Shown here: piece after piece, positions 44,401-55,599 of the stretch | How positions within the stretch are numbered: position 1 is the first letter of the stretch | Layout: every line of letters begins with the position of its first letter | NCBI GenBank assembly: GCA_907165065.1 | Contig: OU015541.1 | Coordinates: 1,426,001 to 1,490,000 of the forward strand | Reading direction: 5' to 3' | Source of the DNA: Caprimulgus europaeus | Taxonomy: Eukaryota; Chordata; Aves; Caprimulgiformes; Caprimulgidae | DNA length: 64,000 bases | Made by a program: the position numbers and the translations under genes | The notes under the pieces: generated by a model | What the model was told of the DNA's origin: nothing | Databases searched by the model: none | Seen by the model: only the letters and a program-made list of their open reading frames with translations

Positions 44401-47400
44401 TTCACCTCTGTTTCTGGATTTTAGCACCTTGAAGACAGTGAACTGCTAACACACACGTGACAAAGAACCTCAGGAGAGAAGGACTTGAAAGCAGAGAGGT
44501 GCTGTGTCAGGCTGTCTAGTTCTTTGTCACATCAGTGTCACTGTCACAGCGTTGCTGCTGTGTCACAGGTCAGCAGCTGAGGCTCAGTGGTAGGTGCTGC
44601 TGTCTCGTGGGTGCTGTGAGGCTTTGCCCTCGACTGGCTGCTCTGGGGACACCCAGGGACATGGGGACAGAGTTGTCCTGTCAAACATGCCCTGAGCCTC
44701 CTCGTGCCACCCTTCCTCCTGCCTCCACCACAGGGCACAGCCACTCTGGTGTCCAGCCTTGGCTCTGCCTCTGCGTTTCCCACACGTCCTTGTGCTCTGG
44801 CCTTGGTCCCTTCCTTACTGAGCTCCTGTTTGGACCTCCAGCCAGAGATGAATCTGCAACCTGGCTGCCAATGCCACCTTCATAGCAACACCCTCCACTG
44901 GGCCAGGAAAGGGAAGTCCCCAGAGGTTTGGGATATGAAGGGGCATCATAGACAGAACAATTTTGAAACCAGCATCACATGCCCTCAGGAACACCTTTCA
45001 GATCTTCTCCTCTGCTTTCCTGCAGCTACTTGGGTGGGAAAATAGCAATTTCATACCTCATACTTGCACTTCTTCCTCCTAGGTACAGAACATCACCCTG
45101 ATTCAGACCCTCCTCTTGCTAACGGATGATCCCTGAAGCTCAGATTTTTACTGAACATTTTCCAGTTTGCTCCACATTCTGATTTTAATGCCCTGCCCTG
45201 TCCTGCTGTTAAACCAAATAGGAACAGTTTCCATCAGCAGTGCCAGCCGCAGAGCAGAACATCTTTGACTTTGTTCTTAATGAAAAAGTCTTTGGAAAGC
45301 CTCTGGGAGAGCCACATGGTGCCAGAAGTGATGCAGCAGCAGTATGCTGATCTATCTCCTCATGTGCTGCCAGGAGCCTGAGGAGGGTCCCCTGGACTAA
45401 ATTAGGGACATTATCACTTAATCAAACCACGAATGGAGATCTTTGTTCCAATGTTCCCTCTGGTCCTGGGTGAATCACAGAATCCCAGAATTGCCTTGAT
45501 TGGAAAAGACCTTTAAGATCTTTGAGTCCAACTTACAACCTGACACTGCCAAACCCACCTCTAACCCATGTCCCTCAGCACTGTGTCTACACGACTCTTC
45601 AATCCCTCCAGGGATGGGGACTCCACCACTGCCCTGGGCAACCCCTTCCAATGCCTCAGAACCCTTTCAGCAAAGAAATTCTCCCTCACATCCCATCTCA
45701 ACTGCCCTGGGCACAACTGGAGGCCGTTTCCTCTTGTCCTGTCCCTTGGTCCTTGCTTGAACAGACCCACCCCCACCTCTCTCCACCCTCCTCCAAGGGA
45801 CTTGGACAGAGCCAGGAGGTCTCCCCTCAGCCTCTTTTTCTCCAGGCTCAACACCCCCAGTTCCCTCAGCTGATCCTCATACACTGAGAAACGAATAAAC
45901 TGCAGAAAGTATAGAAAAATATATCAGAGTTCCATCCTGTAAAGTGGGGTGAACTTGCATTTTGATGGCTTCAGGAGACCCTGGGTAGCTCTCCAGCTAC
46001 AACCCTGTCTAGAAGGTGCAGTCAGTTGCTCAGTATTTCTGAACCTTTCCTCGCAGTAGCCAGCACCGTCTGACCCCACTCTGTATCTCCTTGCACACCC
46101 CGTGCAACAATTAAGCTTTATTAATTTTTTTCACCTAGCTTTCTCTGCACTGTGTATATTGCAGGGGCAAAAATACTTTCTCCCTGTTGCAAGGAGGAGA
46201 AGGGAGATGACCGGGGGCTGCACGGAGAGGGACAGGGTGCTCTCAGCTTGCTTTATCTTTTCCTGTGCTCCCTCTAGTGCTGTGCAGTATAAATTGTATT
46301 TCCACATCCCCGCTGCTTCACAGGAGCAGTCTGTGCAGCATTCATCCCTGTCAAGTGTTTATCTCCACATTAACCCCTGGAGACACGGTCCAGCTGCTCC
46401 CCGAGCAGTTGCGATGCGGGAGGAGGAACGGCTGGGGACAACGGGAACCATCTTCCTGCTCGTGATGTGCCTGGAATTATTCATTAAAAAGTTTTGTTCT
46501 CTGCTTCCTAATCACCTCAAATTAGACTGCAGACTGTGTGAGCAGCCTGTCTTTGTGTTGGGTGTTTAATGACGTCCAGCAAAACCGAGTGTGGCCACTC
46601 AGGCACGACACGGATACAGAGCCCTTCCTAACGAACCGGGGGCACAGCCAGACTAATGGATGTGGATTCAGGCAACTTAAATGGATGAGCCTGGATGTGC
46701 CGTGTCTGATAGCAAGGTCAAAGGAAGGTTATTAAAAGGAAATAATTTGGTTTGCAAAGATAACTTGAGAGAAGCAAAAATGGCTTCCATTAAGAATATT
46801 ATATCATGAAAAAATGAGAACAGGCCAATTATAGACGTAGCCAAAGCACAAAGAGAAGGCAGAGAAGCTAGAGAGACAGGGAACCGAGTCCTTCAGCACA
46901 AGGACTGCAATGCCACACACACAACAAGAGCAACCATCATCCTTGATAAGCCTTGGGAGTACAGCAGGCTGTGGACATTCTCACCAGCTACAAATCCTGT
47001 CATAAAAATAACGGCTGGACCTTCACTTCAGTCTAAATCCCTTCTATTTTCTTGCTCCCCAATTTCCAAAACCAGGTTGGCAAGGGGCCTCACACAACCA
47101 AAATATGCTAGTTGGGTTTTTTGGGGTTTTTGAGGGTTTTTTTTCCCAGATCAGTGGTTGCACCCTACACCACCTCAGCTACTCACCATGAGATTGGAGG
47201 CCCAGAAGTTACCCTGGGCTCACAAGGAATCATCCAGGAGAACAGGCAGATGTGAGGGTTACTCTGCCTTCTGTCAGACATCTGCTAAACCATCACCCAG
47301 GGTGGGTTTCCAATCATCACCCAGCTCCTTCCCTGCTGGGTTTCATTTGCAGCTCACAGCCCCATCAGCCCGCGTTAGGCGCAGCCAGGGGATGAGCGAA

Positions 47401-48774
47401 CCACCCGCGCTGTACCCACGGAGCATGGGGGCTGTCCTCAGGAAAATAACGGGGGGAACCTCCTCTTCTAGGGGCTCAGCAAGAGAGAAGGGCTCAAGCT
47501 GCACAGCAGGGACCTGGCAGCCTGGGCTGGGTGGGTGACTGATGGTCAGGAAGGAGAGAAGCTGGAGAACCAGAGCAGAGGGAGGTGGTCTGGGTTGCTT
47601 GGTAGAGCAGAGGAAGGAGCCGGATGGAGGCAGCTGTCCCACGGTGTCTGGGGAGCTGGGGCAAACACAGCTTCAGACGCTCAGGTGTGGGTGAGACAAA
47701 GAGCTGCAGAGGAGCTGGGGCCCAGCTGAGCCAGCAGCTCATGAGACAGTCAAAGACAGGAGTCAGTGCCATGATGTGCCAGGTACAGACGTGCTGTGTC
47801 ACCACAGACAGTCAGTCGGTCTCTTTGTACCTTGGTTTCCTGTGCATCAGCTGAGGATTACTGTACTTGCCCCTTACACAGGGGAATTATTTGTATAAAC
47901 CCATTCAGGGAATATATGATTCTCTGGTACAGCACTAAACATGTACCCTGAAAGAATAAAAGAACCCAGAGAGGCTGTGGAGTCTTCTTCTCTGGAGATG
48001 TTCAAAACCCATCTGGATGAGATCCTGTGCAACCTGCTCTGGATGGACCTGCTTTGGCAGGGGGGTTGGAACAGATTCACCTCCAGAGGTCCCTTCCAAC
48101 CCCACCAGTCTGTGGTTCTGTGATTAGCTGTTCAGAAATACTCTGAGCAGCTCTTCACCAGTTGGGATGTAGCAAAGTGCTACAGCCCATGCACATGGCC
48201 TTTGGTTTCTCTCTAATTCTTTTGTATTTCTAAATCATACCCAAAGATCTGACCATCAGAACTTCCTTCTGGTTAGAAGATTTTTTTTTTTCAAATGTAG
48301 GCTTTTACCTGGAAGAATAAAGCCCACACCACTAGGGCAACTGGGAGGGATAAGGCAGGCATGTTGTTTCCAGTTAATTTAGGGATATAGAAGTTTTAGT
48401 GAGCTTCAAATCCCTCCAAGTATTATCATCAAGAATCAGCAGCCCTGTTCACCCTGGGAAAGACTGAACTTGCAATCCATCCTGCTGCCCACAGTGCTGT
48501 CACAAAGGTCCTATCTGGAGCCTTCCCGTTGCCACATCAGACCACTAAATCTCAGCTTTCCCTTTGCAGAAGGAGAATGTGTTCATCTGATGAAACAATG
48601 ATCCACAAGATGGGAACCAACACTGCTAGGCCCCAAGAAAGGGCTCTTTCGAGATAGCCAAGGGATCCTCACAGAGTCTACATGGTGCCATCAAAAAATA
48701 TATGATTTACATTTTAGAAAGAACAATTTTTTTCCAAGGATTTAGATCCCTCATTTGCATACAGTGGTTAAAAA

Positions 48775-48834
<60 letters not shown>

Positions 48835-51800
48835 CCTAAACCAGATTATTTTGGCTTCTAAAACTGAAGTCCCAATATAAGTACCACAAATTTCTAAGGC
48901 CATATAGACTCCATCAACACCAGAAGAAAAAGGAAATAGTGATTTCTTGAGAACACAGAGAGAGGTTGATAGAAAGGACTCTCCAGCATGGGCAGGAGAA
49001 GTGTCAGGACAGGGCAATACTGTCTGGTGTCCACCAATACCATCCAGAAAAGGGATCAAGGGGATAATCCAGCCCTACATGAAGCCCCACAACCCACATT
49101 TCAGTGTAAGAAGGGAAAAGCCTCGGTGTCTGTCCAGGCATATTTACCATCCCCAGTCGTGAGGCCAGGAATGACAAACTGGTGTTTCCTCTTGGCTCCA
49201 CCTTCTCAGACAGTTAATGTCGGGGAAGAGCCCACGAGGCTGTCACCTCACCGCAGCGTTGCATAATCCCCCGTCCCCGGATCCAACCCCGGTGCCTACA
49301 AACGGTGGGGAAAGTTGCGCAGCCCTGCAGAGAGCGGCCAGGCTCCCCTTTGGTGGGGAACAAAAGCACCAAGGTTTGGTGCAGATGCTGTGGGGAGGAG
49401 ATGTGAGGTCTCTGCTCCCGCAAGGTCTGTCCGGCGGTGCGGCCAGCACCGCAGCTGAGCCCGCACTGAGCATGTGCCGCCGCGTCCCCTGCTCTCCCAC
49501 CGCAAACAGGGCCAGGAGAAAACGCCTGGGGCGGCAGGGAGGAAAGCGAGAGGGCTGCTGGGCTGGGGGAAGGAAACCCTGGGTGGTTTTTTTTCATCCC
49601 AGGGATTTGTTTGCTTAAACAAACCCAAGAAAACCTTCCCCAGGGGGAGAAGCCCCCGGGCAGCAGCGGCAGACAATGACAGCCGCTCTCCCGTCAGGGC
49701 ACGGGTTCGCTTTTGCTGCAGATAAGGAAGAAAATAATGAAGAAAGCAAACAAGACCCTTTCCTGAATTTAAGGATTTGCTTGCTTTTCTCTCCTGCCTT
49801 TCCAGGTGACTCCATTCCTGCTGGAAGGGCTGTGGGCGATGGGGAGCTGCTCTCTGCAAAGCAGCTGGGCGAGGCTCAGCCCTGCTCCTTCCTCGGCAAA
49901 CACTTCCCTGCTCTCCTTCTTCCTGCCACAGCACTGGCTTCCCAGCACCTTCTACTCCTTGAAATTCTTTCTCTACTCGGTCTGAGCCCCAAGGAAGCAC
50001 AGTTTCACCGAAGCACAGGCTTCTTCATGATCCTAAGTCACCTTTAACAGTAAAACTGCATCTCTGGGCAGATGACATGCCACAGGCACGTGGTGGGTTG
50101 GGAGGGTGAGAATGCACCAATGCACGTTATGGCTGCGGCTGTTTCATCCACCACCTCGTCCATCTCAAGTTCGATGCAACCTTGGTTTAGATGGCTGGTA
50201 AGCCTGAGCCATCCCTCCCACCCCGGCTCTGCAAACGGGGTCCAATCCTGTTCTGCAGGAGAGGGAGGCGGATGGGTGGGACCTCCCGGGCGCAGCGTTC
50301 CCTGAGCCAGGGATACGGGCAGGAATCTATCCAACAGCTCAGGAACAGATACAATAGCTGCGGATTTTCCATCACAGACACATTCTCACAAAGCTGCTTT
50401 ACTGTCTTTAATTGCAAAGCCCACTGGGGATCAGCTGCACCCTTACACCCCCCCCAGCTCTCTCCTTCTCTCCCCAGCATCTGCTGGTCTTTTAGAAGGA
50501 GAAAGGAACAGAAAACGCGCAGCAGGAGACAGGCAGAGGCCGGTGGAAGAAGCAAGAAGTGTTGCCTGGTCTCCTGGCTGGTTCCCCGCCGGGGAGCACA
50601 AAGCACTGCCCGCTTTTCCTTTTTGTCTGCTGCTCCTCTTCAGCCCTGCAGCCTCCAGGATTTCGCTTCCCCCCAACCCAGCCCCTCTTGTTCCACTGCA
50701 GAATTCAGAGCCATTGAAAAAAAAACCAAACTAAAACTAAACTAAACTCGTTTTTGTTGTTTTTTTTTATACAGAAGCAGACCCTCTAAACCCACCCACT
50801 GCTCATTGTACCATGTCAAGCTTTTCTTCTCCTTCATCCACGTTCCCAGTTTCAACCATTTGAATCCTTCCTCCCCAGTTAAAAAGGGAAAAACACATGT
50901 TTAGGGAAAGGCTGGAGCGAAGCAGCGCAGCATCCTCAGGGCAGCCTGGCATCCTGCAGCCGGAGCCTGGAGCCCATCCCACAGCCGGACCCATCCCGCT
51001 GCCGGAGCCCATCCCACAGCCGGACCCATCCCGCTGCCGGAGCCCATCCCGCAGCCAGAGCCCAGCGGGAGCCCGGAGCCCATCCCGCAGCCAGAGCCCC
51101 TCCCGCAGCCAGAGCCCGGAGCCCATCCCGCAGCCGGACCCATCCCTGCGATTCCCGCTATTGCTGCAGGAGGGAGGAAGAGCTTCCCTTGCAGCACTCG
51201 ATTTCCCCCCAACGCCATCAGAGGACCGCTCCCCTGTAGCATCTTCTCATGAAGAAATGTCAGCTGTGGAAAAAATCTGGGGATGGGAAACCCTGAGAAG
51301 CCCCAGGAACCCCCCCAGGTTATCCCGGTTGGGTTTGGGGGGTTTTCTAGGGCGTTATGGTCAGTCTCTTGCCCGTGTCCTTCTTTCCATGACCCATCGA
51401 GGCAACACAAGATCTTCACAAAGCAAAATGTAATTGCTGATTTCTCTGCATCCAGTTACACGGACTGCGAAATTTATTAGGTGAAAAAAAAAACAAACCC
51501 CAAGCTGTAGCACGTTACAAAAATAATAATTAATTGGCAATCAGCAGCATCTCCTTACGGCACAACGTAACGGCAGCAATATTTTAAATTGGTGAGTTTA
51601 CCACATGTGTATTCATATTAAAATAAAAAGCCCACCTGCTATCTTGCATCAGAGGGGTGTGTGTCTGGGGGAGGACGAGGAACAATGCTGCCATACCAGC
51701 TGCCTCCTCAGCACAGAACACCCCCGAAACGCACGGAAAAAAAACCCCAAACCCTCAGAATAATGATTAAAAAAAAATAAATTAAAACCTGATGGTTCTA

Positions 51801-51865
51801 TAAGCAGGTTGATGACAAACCCTCTCCAAAAAGATGTCTGCCCTACCTGAGACGGTGCTGGCCAT
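41358..51865 (-). CDS. STMN3: STMN3, stathmin-3 / SCLIP (complete)
   Basis: A neuronal stathmin that sequesters tubulin and promotes microtubule disassembly; it is membrane-anchored at the Golgi and in neurites. Coding exons are 51865-51847, 43483-43388, 43097-42922, 42109-41918 and 41417-41358. They sum to 543 nt, or 180 residues plus stop, the same length as the mammalian protein. It starts [15 protein letters not shown]. The membrane-anchoring segment is [10 protein letters not shown], with the palmitoylated cysteine pair at C22 and C24. Then comes the stathmin-like domain (about 38-180), with [20 protein letters not shown] holding the proline-directed phosphorylation sites and a long charged helix. 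The residues around [10 protein letters not shown] and the exon plan distinguish it from STMN2 and STMN4. Intron 4 has a GC donor. Confidence 0.96.
41918..42109 (-). CDS. STMN3: STMN3 coding exon 4 (GC donor)
   Basis: 192 nt, stathmin helix ([19 protein letters not shown] onward). Acceptor CTGGGCAG|ACCCAGG. The frame requires the exon to end at GAGAAG, followed by GCGAGT, a GC donor. The nearest GT is four bases further and would shift the frame. Confidence 0.94.
42922..43097 (-). CDS. STMN3: STMN3 coding exon 3
   Basis: 176 nt. Acceptor CTCAAAG|ATATGG and donor GGAAG|GTAATG. It encodes [19 protein letters not shown], the serine/proline regulatory stretch and LEAAEERRK. Confidence 0.96.
43388..43483 (-). 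CDS. STMN3: STMN3 coding exon 2 (membrane anchor)
   Basis: 96 nt. Acceptor TTTTTCAG|CCTACAAG and donor TGGAG|GTAGG. It encodes the palmitoylation segment ICSCF and [14 protein letters not shown]. Confidence 0.96.
44254..44372. repeat. 9-bp minisatellite with ordered variant blocks
   Basis: About 13 copies of a 9-mer of the form ACAGCACCC. Variants occur in contiguous blocks: CAGCACCCA first, then four CAGCGCCCA, then CAGCACCCA again, then three CGGCACCCA, then CAGCACCCA. All frames are open because the unit is a multiple of three. Confidence 0.95.
45473..45882 (-). repeat. CR1 LINE fragment
   Basis: Inverted tail AATCACAGAATCCCAGAATT, followed by the same antisense 3' region as the copies at 6022 and 15936. 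It runs further, to CTTTTTCTCCAGGCTCAACA and TTCCCTCAGCTGATCCTCAT. Confidence 0.9.
47955..48122 (+). repeat. CR1 LINE 3' end, sense orientation
   Basis: Shows the CR1 3' pattern GAGGCTGTGGAGTC, TTCAAAACCCATCTGGATGA and CCTCCAGAGGTCCCTTCCAA. It ends with the tail GTGGTTCTGTGATT. It is the only clear plus-strand copy inside the window. Confidence 0.9.
48777..48829. repeat. AT dinucleotide microsatellite
   Basis: About 26 uninterrupted AT/TA dinucleotides. Likely to be length-variable between individuals and prone to sequencing or assembly error. Confidence 0.97.
50955..51145. repeat. GC-rich minisatellite near STMN3 start
   Basis: Copies of CCGGAGCCCATCCC followed by GCAGCCGGACCCATCCCGCTG-like halves, about 18 or 36 bp apart. 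It lies in intron 1 roughly 0.7-0.9 kb downstream of the start-codon exon. Confidence 0.9.
51847..51865 (-). CDS. STMN3: STMN3 exon with start codon
   Basis: Only 19 coding nt, encoding MASTVS plus the first base of the next codon. Donor CTCAG|GTAGG. The context GCAGC ATG G is favourable. A sequence resembling an acceptor (CCCTCCCCGCAG) sits about 65 nt upstream of the ATG, so an upstream noncoding exon is possible. Confidence 0.9.
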
Positions 51866-54800
51866 GCTGCTGCGACGGCGGGAGCGGAGCGGGTGCTGCA
51901 GGAGCGCGGGGGGCTGCGGGTGCTGCAATGCTGCGGGGAGGGAGGATTGACTCAGCTGGAGGGGGCTGCAGCCATCCACGGCGGGGAGAGGCTGGAGAGC
52001 CCAGAGAAAGGGAAGGAGTGGAAAGAAAAAGCAGGGTCACTAGTTCAGAATATTAATTAGCGGATCAGGCCTCCTTTCCTGGGTGGTTTTGACAGTAGAT
52101 CCCTCCCAGGCAAGACTGCCTGCCAGAAACAGGGACCCACTGCGGGGGGGGCGAGGAGACACACCCAGCCGGGCTCTGGCACAAGATGATTTTTTTTCCT
52201 CCTCTTCCTCCCTTTCTTGTCTGCTCTAGATGGGTTAAACTGCTTTCTTTTGCTGAAAGCAGAAATAAGCACATTCATTGATTTTTTTTTTTATTTATTT
52301 TTTCCCCCCCCCAAAGCAGCAATTCCAAGGCGGTGCCCACCCGCAGAGCCGGGTCTAGGCTGAGGTGTAAAACCCAGACCTTGCAGCAGTTTTAGGCAGA
52401 CAGCGAAGGGAGGAGGGATCCCAGACAGTCTCGGCTTTTTTAGGTGTGGTTGGGTTTTTTTTACACCAGCATTGGGGCACAAAAGGGGCTGCAGTCAAGG
52501 GGGGAAACTGCTGTCAAGGTAGATGAGGAAGAGGAGGACAGAGCCTTTGGAAAGCAATGGGACTTCTCTGGGCTTCTCCCCTCTCCAGGCCCTCATTTAT
52601 TTTCCTTTTCTCTTCTGTTTTCTGTCATTTCTATAACTCCCATTTGTGGCTGTTGCCAGGGGCCAGCGCATCTGTGCTTTGAGAGCATCACACACACACG
52701 AGGGAGCGAGGAAGCCTCCCCAGTCCCTCCCAGTCCCCAGCTGCACCCATCCAACTGCGGCTGCACACGCCTCACTTTGGGGTCTGTGTTGTGATCCCAT
52801 CCCGTGCCGTGCCGTGCCGTGCCATCCCTCCAGCACACGTTATCCCTCCTGGCTGCACCCCCGCCCTCTCCCGGCACGGCACGGCACGCTGCAATGCAGA
52901 CGCTCCCGAGCAATCCCAGCAGCCGCAGGGAGCTACGGGTGGTTGTGCAAGCCGGTGCCGCTGCTCCAGCTCGGCCAAGGGCAGAAGCCACAGGCAGCAC
53001 CCACTAAATTCAACTACAAACACAGATATTTCCCTTTCTTCCCCTCATTTTTTTTTCTTCCAACCTGCAAATGTCCTATTCCCTCAACACTATGTAAAAA
53101 CAAAGAAAAAATATACAAAATAACTCTAATTCAGAATAATATTAACACTATCCACAAGTATTTGATGTGTCATTTGGGAAGAAGAGGAAGATGTAGGAGA
53201 ATTGTACTAATTCAGTCATGTAGATGTGTAGAGGAAGCCAGGAATTCGGGTCACCCTGGGGTCTGCTTGGCCACTATGGGTGGTGTTGGGTGTACATCAA
53301 ATTGGCGGTGCCAAGCGAGATGACTGAGCTACTGCAAATGGTGAGGAGTAGCAAACGTTGAAGAGGTGAGGCTGGGAACTCCCTTCTGGCCTCCACTGAA
53401 CCACAAATCCCACCTGCTTCCATGTTTTCATCTGTAAAATGGGTGTTTCCTCACCTTCCTCATAACAGGATGATTGTGATTAAAATTGGGAGCGCCAAAG
53501 AGGAAATCAGTTTTATTTCCCAAGAGTAAAAAACCAGAAAGGTTCTGGATTATCTGGATTCAAAGGAATCAAATAATTTTGTGGTCAAACACAAGTTTTA
53601 GACTGTTGCTATGGGAACCATCACATCTCCTTGGGAAGACAAACAACGGCAACTTAATCCTCTCCTATCTGACAAGGGAAAAATAACCTCCACGCCAACT
53701 GCAGGGGTTTCACAGGCGGTTGCTGCTGCTCTTCAAACTCTTTTTTGTCCCATTCCTCAAGATTCCTGCTTGTCTGGGAACACAAACCCAGCCTAGGCAG
53801 CCTCAGAACAAAAGTGATGATTATTCACTTTCTATTTCTGCACCACACAAGCGCTGTGCTCGCTGCGTTCTCCACAGCTCGGTCCTGCCGCACACCCCCG
53901 CTTCCCCCAGGGTTTAAGGATCATCTTTTCCAAAGTTTGGTTCTTTTGTGTTTGTTTTTTTTTTCTTGAAGGCATCACTTTAAATGAAAAATAATTTATC
54001 CAAGATCTTCAGCACCCACTAAGGAGCGAGCAGGGGAAATGCCCTTGTCCCTGCTGTCGGGGCTGGCACGGAGATGCCGTTATGGGTGCAGTGACTGGAT
54101 TTTCCTGTAATTTTTCCTGTAAATTTTTTAACTCTCCTCCCTCATCCTCCCCCTCCAGTCCCTTGCCTGGCAAGAACTCAGGTTTTACCCTTGGGAGCCA
54201 AACACCACAATGACAATCCAGGTGCAAGATCAATGCCTGACCTAAGCAGATGCTGTACCTTCAGTAAAACTTCACACTTCTTTTGCAACCTGAATAAGAA
54301 ACACATTTTTTCTCTTTGAAACTGACAGCATTTTCATTTCTCTGTTCTCAGTTTCTAAAATAAGCTGATGCAGCAATGCTGAAGGGAGACTGGCCAACTG
54401 CTGGTGCTGCAGCCCTGGTCAGGTAAGGTAAGTGGTGCAGAGAACCAGCCCTCGGGAAGGATAAGGAGCCCCGAGCCGGCGCTGACTCATGTTTGCCGCT
54501 GGACACCAGCGCTTCTGCTGACTCACGCTCCTCTCTGGGTTTGGGAACCTTCCAGCTCTTCTCTCTCAGAAAGTAACACTGCTTCAATCAACATCACTTA
54601 AATAAGTTAAAATATTCTGTTCTGATACACTATGGATATTATTTTTCCATGTAGGAAAGATTTATTTACAGGAAATAATCGTAATGGCACAATATTCCAT
54701 GGATTTACGATGAGTTTTAAGCCTTTATTCTCCATTATAAATACCTCAGATTTTACAATCTTTACAAAGTAATTTATTTTGCAGCTTAATTTTGTGTCAC

Positions 54801-54900
54801 TGGTATCAAGTTTATTAACAGAGTCCACAGTCAGAAGCAGGAACAGGAGTTGCTCATTCCGCACAGCACGCTGTGACGATCCAAAGCGATAACTCGATGC
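51866..54900. other. Intergenic between divergent STMN3 and RTEL1
   Basis: STMN3 5' UTR and promoter occupy the first part (to about 52050) but no start site can be fixed. No gene recognised elsewhere. It contains the GTGCC inverted-repeat pair at 52804-52888 and a T/C-rich tract near 52280-52313. Confidence 0.6.
52803..52888. repeat. GTGCC pentamer arrays in inverted orientation
   Basis: Four GTGCC units at 52804-52823 face three GGCAC units at 52873-52887. About 17 bp could pair, with a loop of about 50 nt. Confidence 0.9.
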
Positions 54901-54911
54901 TCTCCGGCAAC

Positions 54912-54921
54912 TCTCGCGAGA
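54912..54921. promoter_or_regulatory. TCTCGCGAGA palindrome
   Basis: Exact copy of the TCTCGCGAGA element found in vertebrate CpG-island promoters and bound by BANP. It lies eight bases before an ETS-type CCGGAAG site, upstream of RTEL1. Confidence 0.6.
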
Positions 54922-55081
54922 GCGCCCGCCGGAAGTTACGCACCGCTCGTGAGGGGTCAGGCGGGACGGACACGTGATACAGGCGCGGGGATTCCGAACG
55001 GCGGAGCGGGAGGTGAGGGGCTGCGCTGTCCGCGTTGCCATGGTAACCGCCACCGGGCTGAGCGCCCCCGAGCGGGTGGGG

Positions 55082-55250
55082 GGTCCCGGGAACGCGGGCC
55101 GGGCCGCACTGGAGCGGGCGGGCGGTCCCGGGAGCGCGGGCCGGGCCGCACCGCACCGCACCGCACCGGAGCGGGCGGGAGGTCCTGGGCCATGGGCCGG
55201 GCCGCACCGGAGCCGCCTGGAGGTCCTGGGCCACGGGCCGGACCAGCTGC
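55082..55250. repeat. 41-42 bp GC-rich minisatellite, four units
   Basis: Units beginning GGTCCCGGG or GGTCCTGGG start at 55082, 55124, 55181 and 55222. Unit two is longer by 15 bp because CCGCA is expanded inside it. It sits in the probable first intron of RTEL1. Confidence 0.9.
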
Positions 55251-55481
55251 TCCATCCACATCGCCGCAGCCGGGTCCCGAGTGCCCGTGAAGCTCCTGCC
55301 CGGGCTGCGGTGCGGGTCCGCTGGGAACGTCCCGTCCCATCCCGAAATGCGAAGCAAAAGTCGTGAATTTCGGTATTTCACCGTGTGAATAAACATGCCC
55401 CGATTCCGGTTCGTCGCTGTGTGTGACCCCGGCGGTGCAGCCCCCTCCCGGGGTTAACGGCGGGGCTGCGCTTCCTTGCAG

Positions 55482-55599
55482 GTACTTGGCGGGAAAGATG
55501 CCCAGGATAACGCTGAACGGCATCGCGGTGGATTTCCCCTTCCAGCCCTACGAGTGCCAGGAAGCCTACATGGCCAAGGTGCTGGAGTGTCTGCAGAAG
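55482..55599 (+). CDS. RTEL1: RTEL1 first coding exon
   Basis: Acceptor CTTCCTTGCAG|GTACTT, 16 nt of 5' UTR, ATG at 55498, donor CAGAAG|GTCAGT. It encodes residues 1-34, including the Q-motif-like FPFQPYECQ. Confidence 0.95.

Larger units (their letters stand above)
43484..51846 (-). other. STMN3 intron 1 (8.4 kb)
   Basis: No exon recognised. It contains a 9-bp minisatellite (44254-44372), CR1 fragments (45473-45882, 47955-48122), an AT microsatellite (48777-48829) and a GC-rich minisatellite (50955-51145). A long first intron is normal for neuronal stathmins. Confidence 0.7.
54900..55480 (+). promoter_or_regulatory. RTEL1: RTEL1 CpG-island promoter
   Basis: CpG-rich block before the first coding exon. 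It holds TCTCGCGAGA (54912-54921), an ETS-type CCGGAAGTT (54929-54937) and a CACGTG E-box (54971-54976). A plausible noncoding first exon ends with the donor GGGAG|GTGAGG at 55012. A GC-rich minisatellite follows at 55082-55250. Confidence 0.65.

Noticed and set aside
51850-51990. RE1/REST silencer near the STMN3 start, expected for a neuronal gene
   Set aside because: Several CAGCACC half sites occur, but none has the correct second half at the correct spacing.
54607-55523. Minus-strand frames across the RTEL1 promoter
   Set aside because: Repetitive Ala/Pro/Gly-rich translations of the GC minisatellite, without similarity to a known family.
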